IMG/VR virus record: IMGVR_UViG_3300030328_002489
Location: 1 to 27,893 of that record
DNA length: 27,893 nt
Strand: one strand, 5' to 3'
Source of the DNA: a virus
The notes beneath the pieces are model-generated. The model was not told where the DNA came from. It did no database searches and worked only from the letters and a program-made list of their open reading frames with translations. Position numbers and translations under genes: made by a program. The number at the start of each line of letters is the position of its first letter. The stretch's first letter is position 1. Shown piece by piece: positions 1 to 11,900 of this stretch.

Positions 1-398
1 CGATTACAAGGATATCAAGATCATTCAAAGACATCAGTTTGTCTTTTGTGCCACATCCAGTGACAAAAGATCTTCCCATATTAAAAAATGAGAGTGCGAT
101 TCGTAGATCGGTGAGGAATATTGTAGAAACAATTCCTACTGAGAAGTTTTTTGATTCTGATTTTGGGTCTGACGTATATAAAAGTTTATTTGACTTTGTT
201 GATTTTGGTACTGCATCTATCATACAGGATCAAATTAAAACATGTATTGCTAATTTCGAACCCAGAGTAAATAATGTAGGTGTACAGGTTAACCCACAAC
301 CTGATGACAATTCATTTGAATGTACAGTTAGATTTGATATCATTGGTCAAGAATTTCCTACACAGGAATATTCATTCATATTAGAAGCAACAAGATAA
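1..398 (+). CDS. gp25: Baseplate wedge protein gp25, 5' partial (GPW/gp25 family)
   Basis: The product is the small gp25 subunit of the T4-type baseplate wedge, which sits beside gp6 and gp53 near the tail sheath. The reading frame is open from the first complete codon at position 3, giving 131 visible residues; T4 gp25 has 132. Residues encoded before the TTG at 39 read RISRSFKDISLSF, and run straight into the PHPVTKDL segment that is common near the N-terminus of marine phage gp25. A start at the TTG would discard this conserved stretch, so I treat the gene as cut by the window edge with only a few residues missing. The NESAIRRSVRNIV helix (visible residues 30-42) and the C-terminal beta region FECTVRFDI fit the lysozyme-like GPW/gp25 fold, which in T4 has no lysozyme activity. 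The gene ends four bases before gp6. The assignment is firm; only the start is unknown. Confidence 0.93.
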   Translation, partial: ITRISRSFKDISLSFVPHPVTKDLPILKNESAIRRSVRNIVETIPTEKFFDSDFGSDVYKSLFDFVDFGTASIIQDQIKTCIANFEPRVNNVGVQVNPQPDDNSFECTVRFDIIGQEFPTQEYSFILEATR

Positions 399-402
399 TC
401 AC

Positions 403-2316
403 ATGGCTCTTACCAAATTTTCAAACTTAGATTACGATCAGATAAAAACATCCATTAAGGATTATCTTAGGTCAAACTCAAACTTTACAGATTTTGACTT
501 TGAGGGGTCTAATTTCTCTGTTTTAATTGATACACTTGCATATAATACCTATATTACATCATTTAACTCTAATCTAGTCGTCAATGAGTCCTTCTTGGAC
601 TCTGCAACGGTTAGAGAGAACGTTGTGTCTCTTTCTAGCAACATTGGGTATACACCCCGTTCTAGGACTGCTGCAGAGGCACAGATAGATTTGGAGTTAA
701 CAATACCAGAAACAGACGTTAATACAGTATCTGCACTCACTTTACAACCAGGATTGCTTTGTACTGGAAATGTATCCGATACTTCTTACCTATTTTCAAT
801 AGTAGATAAAGTTACCACTCAAATATCTGGTAATGTTGCCAAATTTGAAGGGTTAAACATCCATCAAGGGACATTTTTAAAGAAAAAGTTTGAATATAAT
901 GGTTCATTAGACCAAAGATTCATCTTAGATAACCCAAATATTGATACATCTAAGATAAGAGTGTACATTAGTGATGATTCTGCGGAAATTGGTATTGAAT
1001 ATACGGCAGTAGACAACATTATTAACGTCGATTCAACCTCAAGGATATTTTTTGTACGTGAAATACAGGATGAAAGGTATGAAATAAGGTTTGGTGATGG
1101 TATATTTGGTAAAAAATTGGGAGATTATGTTGGATCTGACGGTAAATACATCACTATTCACTATATGACCACTGATGGTCAAGATGGTAATGGTGCACAA
1201 GCATTTACATATGCAGGATTGGTTAATAATCAGAACGATGTATCCCAAACATTAACAAAAGTTACTTTAACTAAGAAAATAAACTCTCAAAATGGGTCTA
1301 ATATTGAAAATGTTGAATCAATTAAATATTATTCACCATTAATATACTCTTCACAGAATCGTGCTGTAACAGCAAGGGATTATGAGGCAATTATTAAGAA
1401 AATATACCCAAATACGGAGTCAGTTTCTGTTGTTGGGGGTGAAGAACTGGACCCACCAGAGTTTGGAACAGTTAGAATAAGCATTAAACCAACAAATGGT
1501 AGTTATGTATCTGATTTTTCTAAGTCAAATATACTATCAAAGTTAAAACAGTACTCTGTATCTGGAATTAATCAATCGATTACTGATCTTAAAGTACTAT
1601 ATGTTGAGATTGACTCAAGTGTTTATTATAATGATTCGTTTATATCAGAACCAAGTACATTGAAAACAAATATAATAAACACATTAACACAATATTCAAA
1701 GTCGGTTAATTTAAATAAATTTGGTGGTAGATTTAAGTACAGTAAGGTATTACAAACAATTGATGATACTGATCAAGCAATAACATCAAACATCACCAAA
1801 ATAAAGATTAGAAGAGATTTAAAGGTACAGAAAGACCAATTTGCACAGTATGAGTTATGTTTTGGTAATCAATTCCATGTTAATTCAAAGGGATTTAATA
1901 TTAAATCTACTGGATTTAGGATTCCTGGAGAACAATCCACGGTATATTTGACAGATGTACCTAAAGAGGATCATAAGACTGGAACATTAGCAATTGTAAA
2001 ACTAATAAATGACAGTAAATCAAGGATTGTTATTGGTAATGCAGGTACAGTTGATTATATTAAAGGTGAAGTTATTTTATCATCAGTTAAAATAATCTCA
2101 ACATCTAAACCAGATAGTATTGTTGAAATACAAGCTTTTCCAGAATCCAATGATGTTGTTGGATTGAAGGATTTATATATCTCATTTAGCATATCTGAAA
2201 GTACAATAAATATGGTAAGAGATGTTATTGCATCTGGAGATGAAATTTCTGGGGTTAAATTTACCAAAGATTTTTATACATCAAGTTATTCTAACGGGAA
2301 AATAACAAGAGAGTAG
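403..2316 (+). CDS. gp6: Baseplate wedge protein gp6
   Basis: gp6 forms the inner ring of the T4-type baseplate: dimers from neighbouring wedges lock the six wedges around the hub. The protein is 637 residues, close to T4 gp6 (660). Recognisable segments are GSNFSVLIDTLAYNT (residues 35-49) followed by a NESFLDSATVRENV helix and the GYTPRSRTA stretch, then QRFILDNPNIDTS in the middle and RFGDGIFGK (residues 229-237), a pattern shared with baseplate J/gp6 proteins. The ATG at 403 lies four bases after the gp25 stop and has no strong Shine-Dalgarno sequence, so coupling to gp25 translation is likely. Sampled early lines of the gene are clearly richer in G+C (up to about 47% by hand count) than the giant gene that follows. 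The assignment is secure from motifs and gene order. Confidence 0.95.
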   Translation: MALTKFSNLDYDQIKTSIKDYLRSNSNFTDFDFEGSNFSVLIDTLAYNTYITSFNSNLVVNESFLDSATVRENVVSLSSNIGYTPRSRTAAEAQIDLELTIPETDVNTVSALTLQPGLLCTGNVSDTSYLFSIVDKVTTQISGNVAKFEGLNIHQGTFLKKKFEYNGSLDQRFILDNPNIDTSKIRVYISDDSAEIGIEYTAVDNIINVDSTSRIFFVREIQDERYEIRFGDGIFGKKLGDYVGSDGKYITIHYMTTDGQDGNGAQAFTYAGLVNNQNDVSQTLTKVTLTKKINSQNGSNIENVESIKYYSPLIYSSQNRAVTARDYEAIIKKIYPNTESVSVVGGEELDPPEFGTVRISIKPTNGSYVSDFSKSNILSKLKQYSVSGINQSITDLKVLYVEIDSSVYYNDSFISEPSTLKTNIINTLTQYSKSVNLNKFGGRFKYSKVLQTIDDTDQAITSNITKIKIRRDLKVQKDQFAQYELCFGNQFHVNSKGFNIKSTGFRIPGEQSTVYLTDVPKEDHKTGTLAIVKLINDSKSRIVIGNAGTVDYIKGEVILSSVKIISTSKPDSIVEIQAFPESNDVVGLKDLYISFSISESTINMVRDVIASGDEISGVKFTKDFYTSSYSNGKITRE

Positions 2317-2317
2317 T

Positions 2318-2990
2318 ATGATACAAACAGGATTTGAAAGTAGAGTAAAGATTCAAGATATTATATCGAATCAACTTCCAAATTATATTTTGGATGAGAG
2401 TCCTCTTACTTCTGATTTTCTTAAACAATATTATATTTCACAAGAATATCAGGGTGGTCCAATTGACCTTTCTGAGAACTTAGATCAATATTTAAAGCTT
2501 GATAATTTAACTCCCGATGTAATAGTTGATTCTACTACCACAGTTGGTATTACCACTGTTGGTGCTAAAACAATTAATGTTACTACTACAAAAGGATTTC
2601 CAAATCAATATGGTTTGTTGAAGATTGGTGATGAGATAATAACTTATACTGGACTTACAACTAATACATTTACAGGTTGTGAACGTGGATTTAGTGGAAT
2701 TACCAGTTATCATCAAGATTTAAATGAAGAAGATCTTGTATTTTCTACTTCTAATGCAATATCACATGAGAAAGATGTAAATATTCAAAATTTGAGTTCT
2801 TTATTTCTTAAAGAATTTTATAAGAAAACAAAGAAAACTTTTACTCCTGGATTAGAAAATATTGATTTCGATCCTGAAGTTAATGCTGGTAATTTTATAA
2901 GAGAAGCAAGATCTCTTTATCAGACTAAAGGAACAAATGAATCATTTAGAATATTATTTAATGTTCTTTATAATGAGATACCTGAGATTT
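2318..2990 (+). other. gp7-homologous N-terminal region of the giant protein
   Basis: Residues 1-224 carry the only part of the giant protein that I can align by eye with T4. The helical segment with LYQTKGTNESFRILF (about residues 200-214) is the gp7 landmark. An inserted anchor-type module of the form GFP-x3-G-x-L-x-IGDEIITYTG (about residues 90-109, continuing to about 134) interrupts it, splitting the early YILDES helix from the TKG helix. Confidence 0.75.
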
Positions 2991-5900
2991 TAAATTTAGA
3001 AGATAATTTAATTAAACCATCTACTGCAAAGTATGTTAAGAGAAGAATTGCTATAGCAGAGGTTATTAGTGGTAATCCTTTAAAATTAAAGGGAGAATCA
3101 ATATTTAAAAATAAATTAAATACTGATATAAACGTTTCTGTATCAGAAATTGAACCATTTACTAGAATTGGTGTAGGAACATATTATAAATTTGGATTGT
3201 TTATTGATAATAAGGGTTCTAACGAAATTACAAATACATTTGATGTTACCTCAAATTCAAAGGTAATTGGAGATGTATCTATTGGTTCTTCTATTATTAC
3301 TGTAGATTCTACAATTGGATTTAGTACTTCAGGTATTCTAGTATCTGGTGATAATACAATTAACTATACACATAAAACAGTAAATCAATTTTTAGGTGTA
3401 ACTTCTATTACTAGTCCTATCAAGTCTACAGATAATATTAGATCTGATGATTATTATTATGGATATGAAAATGGTGATGTTAATAATCAAGTATTGTTGA
3501 GATTTACAGGAGTATTATCGGAATTTAAACAAGATACACCCCTCTTAGTTGATGCTGGTGATATTATAGGTGTAAAGAATGTAGGAGATAAGATTAAAAA
3601 TAACAATGAAACGTATAAAGAAATATTTGCAAATTCTTGGATTTATAATACTAGTTCATCATCTAAACTCGAATATTTATCAGGTGGGTCAGCATCTGCT
3701 AATATATTAAGTCCAATAGATAGATCAAATTTGAAGTATGGTGATAGAGTAGAAGTTGTTGATAATACTACTAAAGATATAGTTTATCCTACTACTGGTG
3801 AAGAATTTCCATATGTTGCTAAAAAATTATATAATGGTCAAACAGCAATTGATTTAACAAACTATGAATATGATATCAGTAAAAATGATAATGTATCTTT
3901 AAGAAGACGATTAAAAACAGCAAATAGTTCTTCTACTCCCATAGAATTTGGTAATGATGTAGTAACTTCTGATGTTCAAAATGTTTATTTTGGGAATGAT
4001 TTTGCATATGTGGCATCAAATTCCTTACCATCATATAGTCCCGATGGTACTTTTCCATATAATGAACAAATAGAAGTTAATATTCGATCAACAACATTAA
4101 CTTTTTCTGGTGATTCTGCTGGTATTTTAATAGGTCTCATTGATAATGATCCAGTAAAGGCATTATACAGCACAATATCATTTCATGATGTTCATTTATT
4201 TGTTACTGGTGATAAAGTTTATTATGAACCAACAAATTTACCTCTAGTTGGTATAGAAACTGGAATTTATTTTGTTAAAAAAATTGGTGAAAAGGAAATT
4301 CAATTATATGGATCTAGTTCTGGTATTTTAATTGATCAGTATATTCCCATAGGAGAACCTTCTCCCAATGATGGTAGTCATAAATTTACACTATATTCTC
4401 AAAAGTCTGGAGAAATTGCTCCTCAAAAACTACTTAAAAAATTCCCATTAAAATCAAATCTGAATAATGGACAATTAACAGAAACTACTCCTGGTGGTAC
4501 TGGTATGTTGATTAATGGGGTTGAAATTGATAATTATAAATCATCAGATAAAATTTATTATGGTCCAATAGATTCTATATCAGTATTGAATAGTGGTAAT
4601 AATTATGATGTAATAAATCCTCCAAATATTACTATATCAAATTCAATTGTTGGTTCTGGTGTAACAGCACTTGCACAACCAGTTTTATCAGGTAAAATTG
4701 ATAAAATTTTTATGGAGGAACAAGATTATGATATTGAATCTGTAGTTTCTGTTGGTATGAGTGGAGGTAATGGTAGTGGGTGTAGTTTAGAAGCCGTTCT
4801 TAAAATTAGATCTAGGGAAGTTCCTTTTAATGCCGAACCAACAACTTATGGTGGTGGTATTAATAGTTCTCCAAGTACCAGTGATACTGGTAAAATAACT
4901 TTTCAATCTAACCATAATTTTGTTACAGGACAATCTATACAATATGAAGCTTCTAACGGTGCTTTAATTGGTATAGGTGTAGGTAATGATACTTTATCTA
5001 ATTTTGCAAATTATTATGCAAGAGTAATGAATAGTACCACAATCAAACTTTATAATACGTTTGATGATTCTATTTTTGGAAATACTGGAATTAATACAAT
5101 TTATTTTAATGGAAAAGGATCTGGAATTCAAAAATTTACAATTGATCCAAAACTTACTGTTGATGATGTTAGGGTATTAGATGGTGGTGAAAATTATACA
5201 AATAGAAAATTATTAGTTAAACCAACTGGAATATCAACATACACAGATACAGTTAAATTTAAAAATCATGGTTTTAATAGTGGAGAATTAATATCATATT
5301 CTGCTGTAGATGGAAATGCTGCAAAAATAGATGGGTTGGAGACAACTACCGATTATCAATATTATGTTCTTAAAAAAGATGATAATAAATTTAGATTATG
5401 TGATGCTGGTATAGGAGGAACAATTAAGACAAATTATGAAAATAAAAATATTGTTTCATTTGGAAGTACTACTGGAACTGGTTATCAGCAATTTTCTTAT
5501 CCTCAAATAAAAGGATTTGTAAACATAATTTCTATAAGTGGTGCAACATCTTCTATTCCCATAACACCATCAGTTAAAGGATCTATAGTTGATGTTTATG
5601 TTTATGAATCTGGGACAGGATATGGATCAACAATTATCAATAGTGAAGTAAATCCAACAATTACAATAAAAACAGGTAAAGATGCTGCATTAACTCCATA
5701 CTTTACTAATGGATCCCTATCATCTGTTTCTGTTGAATATGGTGGTAAAGAGTATTACTCATTACCCAATTTAGAAGTTATTGATCCTACTGGAAAGGGT
5801 GTTGGTGCAGAATTAAAACCAATTGTTCAAAATTTGAAAATAACAGGAGTTGAAATTTCTAATGCAGGAATTGGATATTCAACATCTTCATCAATTTTAG

Positions 5901-8900
5901 TTAAATCTTCTGGAGAAAATGCAAAACTTATTCCTAAAGTAAGACCTCTTACAATTAATAATAGGATTAGATTTGGTGAAGATAATCAATATTATCGATT
6001 AGTTGAAACTACAAATAAATTAAAATATACTGCATATTCGTATAATGATGATTTCTTTGGTGATGATGGAACAAAATCTTCAAGTATTATTGGATGGGCA
6101 TATGATGGAAATCCAATATATGGTCCTTATGGTTTAAGTGATCCCAATTCGTCCCCATCAGATATTGGTGATAGTGGATCTGTAAGAAAACTTGTACCTG
6201 GATATGTTTTAGATACTAATAATGTAATTGATAGACCAGATTTTAGTGCCGGACATTTTGTTGAAGATTATAAATTTAACAATAGTGGTGATTTAGATAA
6301 ATTTAATGGTAGATTTGAAAAAACTAAGGAATTTCCTAATGGTGTTTATGCATATCATGCTACTATAGATCAGTTTCCATATTTTATAGGTAATGAATAT
6401 AGATCACCAATCATAACTGAAAATATTTCTTCTTTTGACCAATCTACTTTTGATTTTAATACTTCTGGTGTATTAAGAAATACTTTACCATATAAAGTTT
6501 CAGATAATTATGCTGATAATGATTTTATTACAGAAACAAATGAGATTGAAAAGCAGGAAGTTGAAATTAAATCAGTTTCCGTAGGCGGTATAACTGGATA
6601 TGATATAGCAAATTCTGGGTATGATTATAAAATTAATGAATATTTGTTATTTGATGAATTAGGGACTGGTGGTAATTCATTGTCTGCTAGAGTAGGTTCT
6701 ATAAAAGGTAAAGATATTAGTGTTATTGAAACTACTGTAGATACCTATAATAATTCATTATTAATATGGGGTGAAAATAATATAGAGTGTGTTATTGAAC
6801 CAAATCATTCTTTTAATGAAAATGATAATGTAGTTATTTCAGGACTTTCCAGTGATTTATCTACTATTAATGGATCTTATAAAATTGGAATAACAACGTT
6901 TGTTTCAAATACAATATCAACAGTAGGTACTTCCCCATCTGCAGGATTTACTACAGAAATATATGTTTCTGCAATACCAGAATCTATTTCTATTGGAAGT
7001 AGTATATTAATAGGTCCAGAAACTTTGAAAATTTTGAATATATTTGAGAAATTAAATGTTATTAGAGTTGAAAGAGATTCAACTAATTATGGATCAGAAT
7101 ATCCAGCTGGAATAGGTGTAACCTATCTTACAGATTCATTTAAGATTAATAAAAAAACTGATTATTTTAATTCTTCAAGAAAGAAGAGTATCTATTTCAA
7201 CCCTACTAAGTCTGTTGGTATTGGTACTACTCCAGGAACTACATATGAAGTATCATTTGATTTTGCAGGAAATAGTATTACTAGAAATATTCCTGTAAGA
7301 CAACTTTATATTGAAAATCACCCATTTAAGAATAATCAAAAAGTTTCTTTAACAATACCTTCTGGGAATATTGCAATATCAACCAATAAAGTAGATCCTG
7401 CATTTAATATACCAACATCTCTGTATATTGTAAATAAAGGAATTAATACACTTGGAATAAAAACTGGAATTGGTACTGCTAGTGATGGATATGAATATGA
7501 AGAGGTTTATTTCCGTAGTCTTACTAATGCAGATAGTGATAAGTGGCTATTTAAGAGTGATGATACTGTTCAAGTTACATCTAAAATTCAGAAAATAAAA
7601 TCTGTAGTTTCCGTATCAACTGTTGGGACATTTAATTCTGGATATCATCAGTTATCGAATGATGATAAAATTATATTAAAAGTTAGTCCAAATATTAGTT
7701 CTGGAATAGGATCACATTCTAATATTCAAGTAAAGCGTGACTTATTGACAGGAAGTATTTTAATTGATCCAATTACTTTCAATAGTGGTGATGTTAATAT
7801 TACAGATAATACTATTACATTAGGATCTAAAGGATCTAATTTAAAAACAGGTGATAAAGTTTTATATTCTGGTGATGCTGCAGGATTATCTATAGGTAAT
7901 TATTATGTTTATAAAGTTGATGATAAAATAATTAAATTATCTAAAACCTATTCAGAAGCAACACAAGAAATACCAAACGTTATTGATATTACAGGTACAG
8001 GTACTTCAGGTCAAACTATTAGTCTAATTAATCCTCGTATTATTAGTACAAATAACACCGATTTAGTATTTAATCATTCAGATTCTTCTATGAATGGATA
8101 TAATTTTAGACTATATTATGATCAAGAATTTAAAAATGAATTTGTTGGAACAGGGTACACTTCATCATTTAATGTTTCTACTGTTTCTAATATAACAACT
8201 ATTGGTTATGGTAGTAGTTTACCTAAGAGACTTTATTATAATATAGAAAAATCGGGATTTATTTCAACTTCCGATACTGATGTTATTAATCATTCTGAAA
8301 TATTGTCAGTTGGTAGTGTATATGATGGTGAATATAGCATTAGTGGTGTTGGACAAACAAACTTTACTATATTTTTGGATAAAATCCCAGAAAGATTTAC
8401 ATATCAGTCATCTCAATGTGATGTAATAGAATATACAACCAAATCAAAGTCTGTTAAAGGTCCTATTAATAAGGTAGATATTGTTTCTCAAGGATCTGGG
8501 TATAATAAACTTCCCAAGTTTGTTGGTGTTGTGAGTACTTCAAATGGTAAAGATGCATCAATTATATTAAAATCTAATACTATAGGAGATGTAACTAATG
8601 TTAGATACATTAATGGTGGATTTGAATATCCATCAGATAAAACTTTAGAACCAATTGCCTATATTTCACCAATAATAGAATTAAAAAATTCAGATAGTAT
8701 TGGTATTGTTACTGTAACTTCTGGTGGACAGAATTATCTCAGTGCACCAAATGTTAATATTATTGATTCTGAGAGTCGAAATGTAATTGATAGTGGACTG
8801 TTAGAGGCAGAATTATTAGATAGTTCTATTTTTGATGTTAATGTTGTAGAAAAACCTTTTGGATTACCAGAAAAAACTGTAATACTAAAAACAACAAATA

Positions 8901-11900
8901 ATACGAATGGTATTAGTATTTTTAGAGTGGATTCACCAGGAACAGCATCTGGACCATCTGATCCTGTTGAATTCTTTATTACTCTTGTTACTCCAACAAT
9001 CAATTTTGGAACTGCACCATTCAAGTTAAATGATGAGATTTTTGTTGAAGGTATTGAAAAATATGGTACTGATGGTACTGGTTGTAATTCAACAGATCTT
9101 GGATATAGATTTTTAAAAGTAACTGAAATTATAGGTGGTTTAAATCCAAATCCATTTAAATTTAGAGTTAGTGCTGTTGGATTGACTACTGGAGTAGGTA
9201 TTGCAGTTACAACACCTATTAATTTTACTTCAGTAGTTAATAAATTGGATTATCCAACATTCGAGGTCGTACAAAATAAACAAAAATTTGATGTTGGTGA
9301 AAATTTAGTTATAAATCAGACTGTAACTGATATTAAAATTGAACAAGATAATTTAGGTTCGATTAAAGTTACGGGACCTAATGTAGATGATTTATCTGTT
9401 GGTGATGTTATTGCTGGAAATACATCAGGAAATAAAGGAACAATACGGAAAATTACTACAAATGATGCTAGATATAAGATTGATTTTTCACATACAAAAG
9501 ATATTGGTTGGTTTGATGAAATTGGAAAATTGAATGATAATACTCAAGTAATACCTGATAATGATTATTACCAAAATTTATCATATTCTATTAAAAGTTC
9601 TATTACCTGGGATAAATTACAAACTCAGGTAAATAATATTCTTCATACTAGTGGATTGAAGAATTTTGCAGATACTGGAATTACTTCAACTTCAACAGTT
9701 AGTTTAGGATCTACATCAGAAATATCAGTTATACGGGATTACTTAAGTGAGAAAAGAGTTGATGAGATTAAAGGTATCGATTTAGTTAGAGATATTGATA
9801 CTACTGGTAATGTAGCAAGATTGATAGAATTTAAGAATCTAAGATTATCAGATTATATTAGTTGTATAAGTAACGATGTTTTCGTTATGGATAATATTAA
9901 TAGCCAATTCTCAAATTTAGAAGATACTGAAAGCTATTATACAGATATATTAGATATTGCTGCAAATGGAAAATATACTAATATAGTGGTAAGAGTTACT
10001 GATAATAATCGCACTACAGGAGTATCAACACAAATTCAATTATCAGAATTAGTTTTGATGAATTCTTATGAATATTCTGCAAATAATCAGAATACTTTAT
10101 TAGAGAAATATCAAGTATTTAATTCTGATGTTGATGGTTATGTTTCTATAGAAGAAGATCAGTTGGGTACTTTTAAAATTGAAACTAATGATATTGGTGC
10201 AAATGTTCTTAGATTTTATCCAAAAGATAAATTTAATGTTGATTATGATTTAAAAATTCTTACAGGTAAGTTTAACAATATCACTTCAGGTGTTTCAACA
10301 ATTAAAGTTGGTCCAATTAATAGAAGTGTGTTTACCCAAAAAGTTACTAATGGAAATACAGATTTGATAGTGGCAGTTGGTATTGATAGTATAAGTTCAT
10401 TATATGCAAATAGTCAAATTATTGAGACTTCAACTGGAAAAATGAATTTTGTTGAATCTTATATAACACAAGATGGAGAAAATAGTTTTATATCAGAAGC
10501 ATATAGTGATAGTAATCCAACTACAACTAGTGGTAATAAAATTGGTATATTAACTTCTACATTATCTGGTGATATTTTATCACTTAAATATGAAAATGAT
10601 ACATCATCTGATGTAGTTATTAGATCTCGTATTGTTGGATTTGGGTCTACTGGATTTATTACACCAGAAGGACATACTGGTGTTGGCACATATAGATTTA
10701 AATCAGTTGATGAACCAGATGGATATGAAAGATCTGTAATTTATCAAGGGATATCAACTAGTGGTGTTGGAAAAACAACAATTGTTGGACTAAGTTCTAA
10801 TTTATTTGATTCTGCTAAATCTATAGTTGAAGTTAGTGTAGGTGCTTCAAAAGCAGTTCATGAAGTATTATCTATACATGATACAACTAATGTTTTTGTA
10901 CAATCATCAAAATTCCTTTCTGGTGTAGTTTCTCCAATTGGTAATACTGGATTAGGTACTTTTGGTGGTGAATATGATGGAAGTGATTTTGTAGTTAGTT
11001 TTTATCCAGATGATGAAGTTGGTGTGACAACAGTATCAATATTTAATGAATGTCTCTATACTGCGATTGATTCATTAAATATACCCGAAACTTTATATTA
11101 TTCAAATGTCTATAATGAAAATTTAGGATTCAAATACTATAATGGTATTAGTGCTGATCGTATTAATAGAAGAGACTTTAAATTAAATACAAATTCTATT
11201 CCTATATTTGCAAAATCATTTAATCCAAATTCTTCTAAATTGGATATTGATACAGGTACTTTTAATATAGATAATCATTTCTTTAGAACTGGTGAAGAAC
11301 TATCTTATACTCCAAAATCAACAATAATTGGTATTGGTTCTACACCTGTAATGTATCGTGATGCAGCTGCTGGTATTACATCAACTTTACCATCAACAGT
11401 ATTTGGTATAAAGAAAACTGATGATTCATTCCAAATTGCAACTACAAGAGCAAAGGCAAATGCTGGAACTGCAATAACATTTACTGGATTTGGTGAGGGA
11501 AATGCACATACTATAGCAATAAAACAACCCAATGCAAGATCATTAATCACTATTGATGATATAGCACAATATCCAATAACACCTACTCCAATATCACATA
11601 CTTTAGAATATAATCATGATGTTCATATTGGATTGGAGAATACTATATTCTCTTTAAGTGGTATTTCATCAATACATGTTACAGATATATTGAAAATTGA
11701 TAATGAGTATATGAAAGTTATTGATGTTGGTACTGGATCAAGTTCAATTGGTCCAATTACACCAGGAATAGGAACTTTCCCATTAGTATCTGTTGAAAGA
11801 GGTTCTGTTGGTACTGCTAAATCTATTCATACAAATGGAGATCAAGTTGATAAGTATAAAGGTGGATTTAATATTGTAGATAGTACAATTCACTTTACTG

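Noticed and set aside
39-398. gp25 starting at the TTG codon at 39
   Set aside because: The frame is open upstream to the window edge and encodes the conserved RISRSFKDISLSF segment, so the gene is better called 5' partial.
8734-9024. 96-residue minus-strand frame, and similar minus-strand frames at 1039-1248, 11305-11550, 14818-15075, 19227-19547, 22335-22625 and 27257-27505
   Set aside because: All lie wholly or mostly inside strongly supported + strand genes, show no family motif, and are low-complexity shadows of the coding strand.
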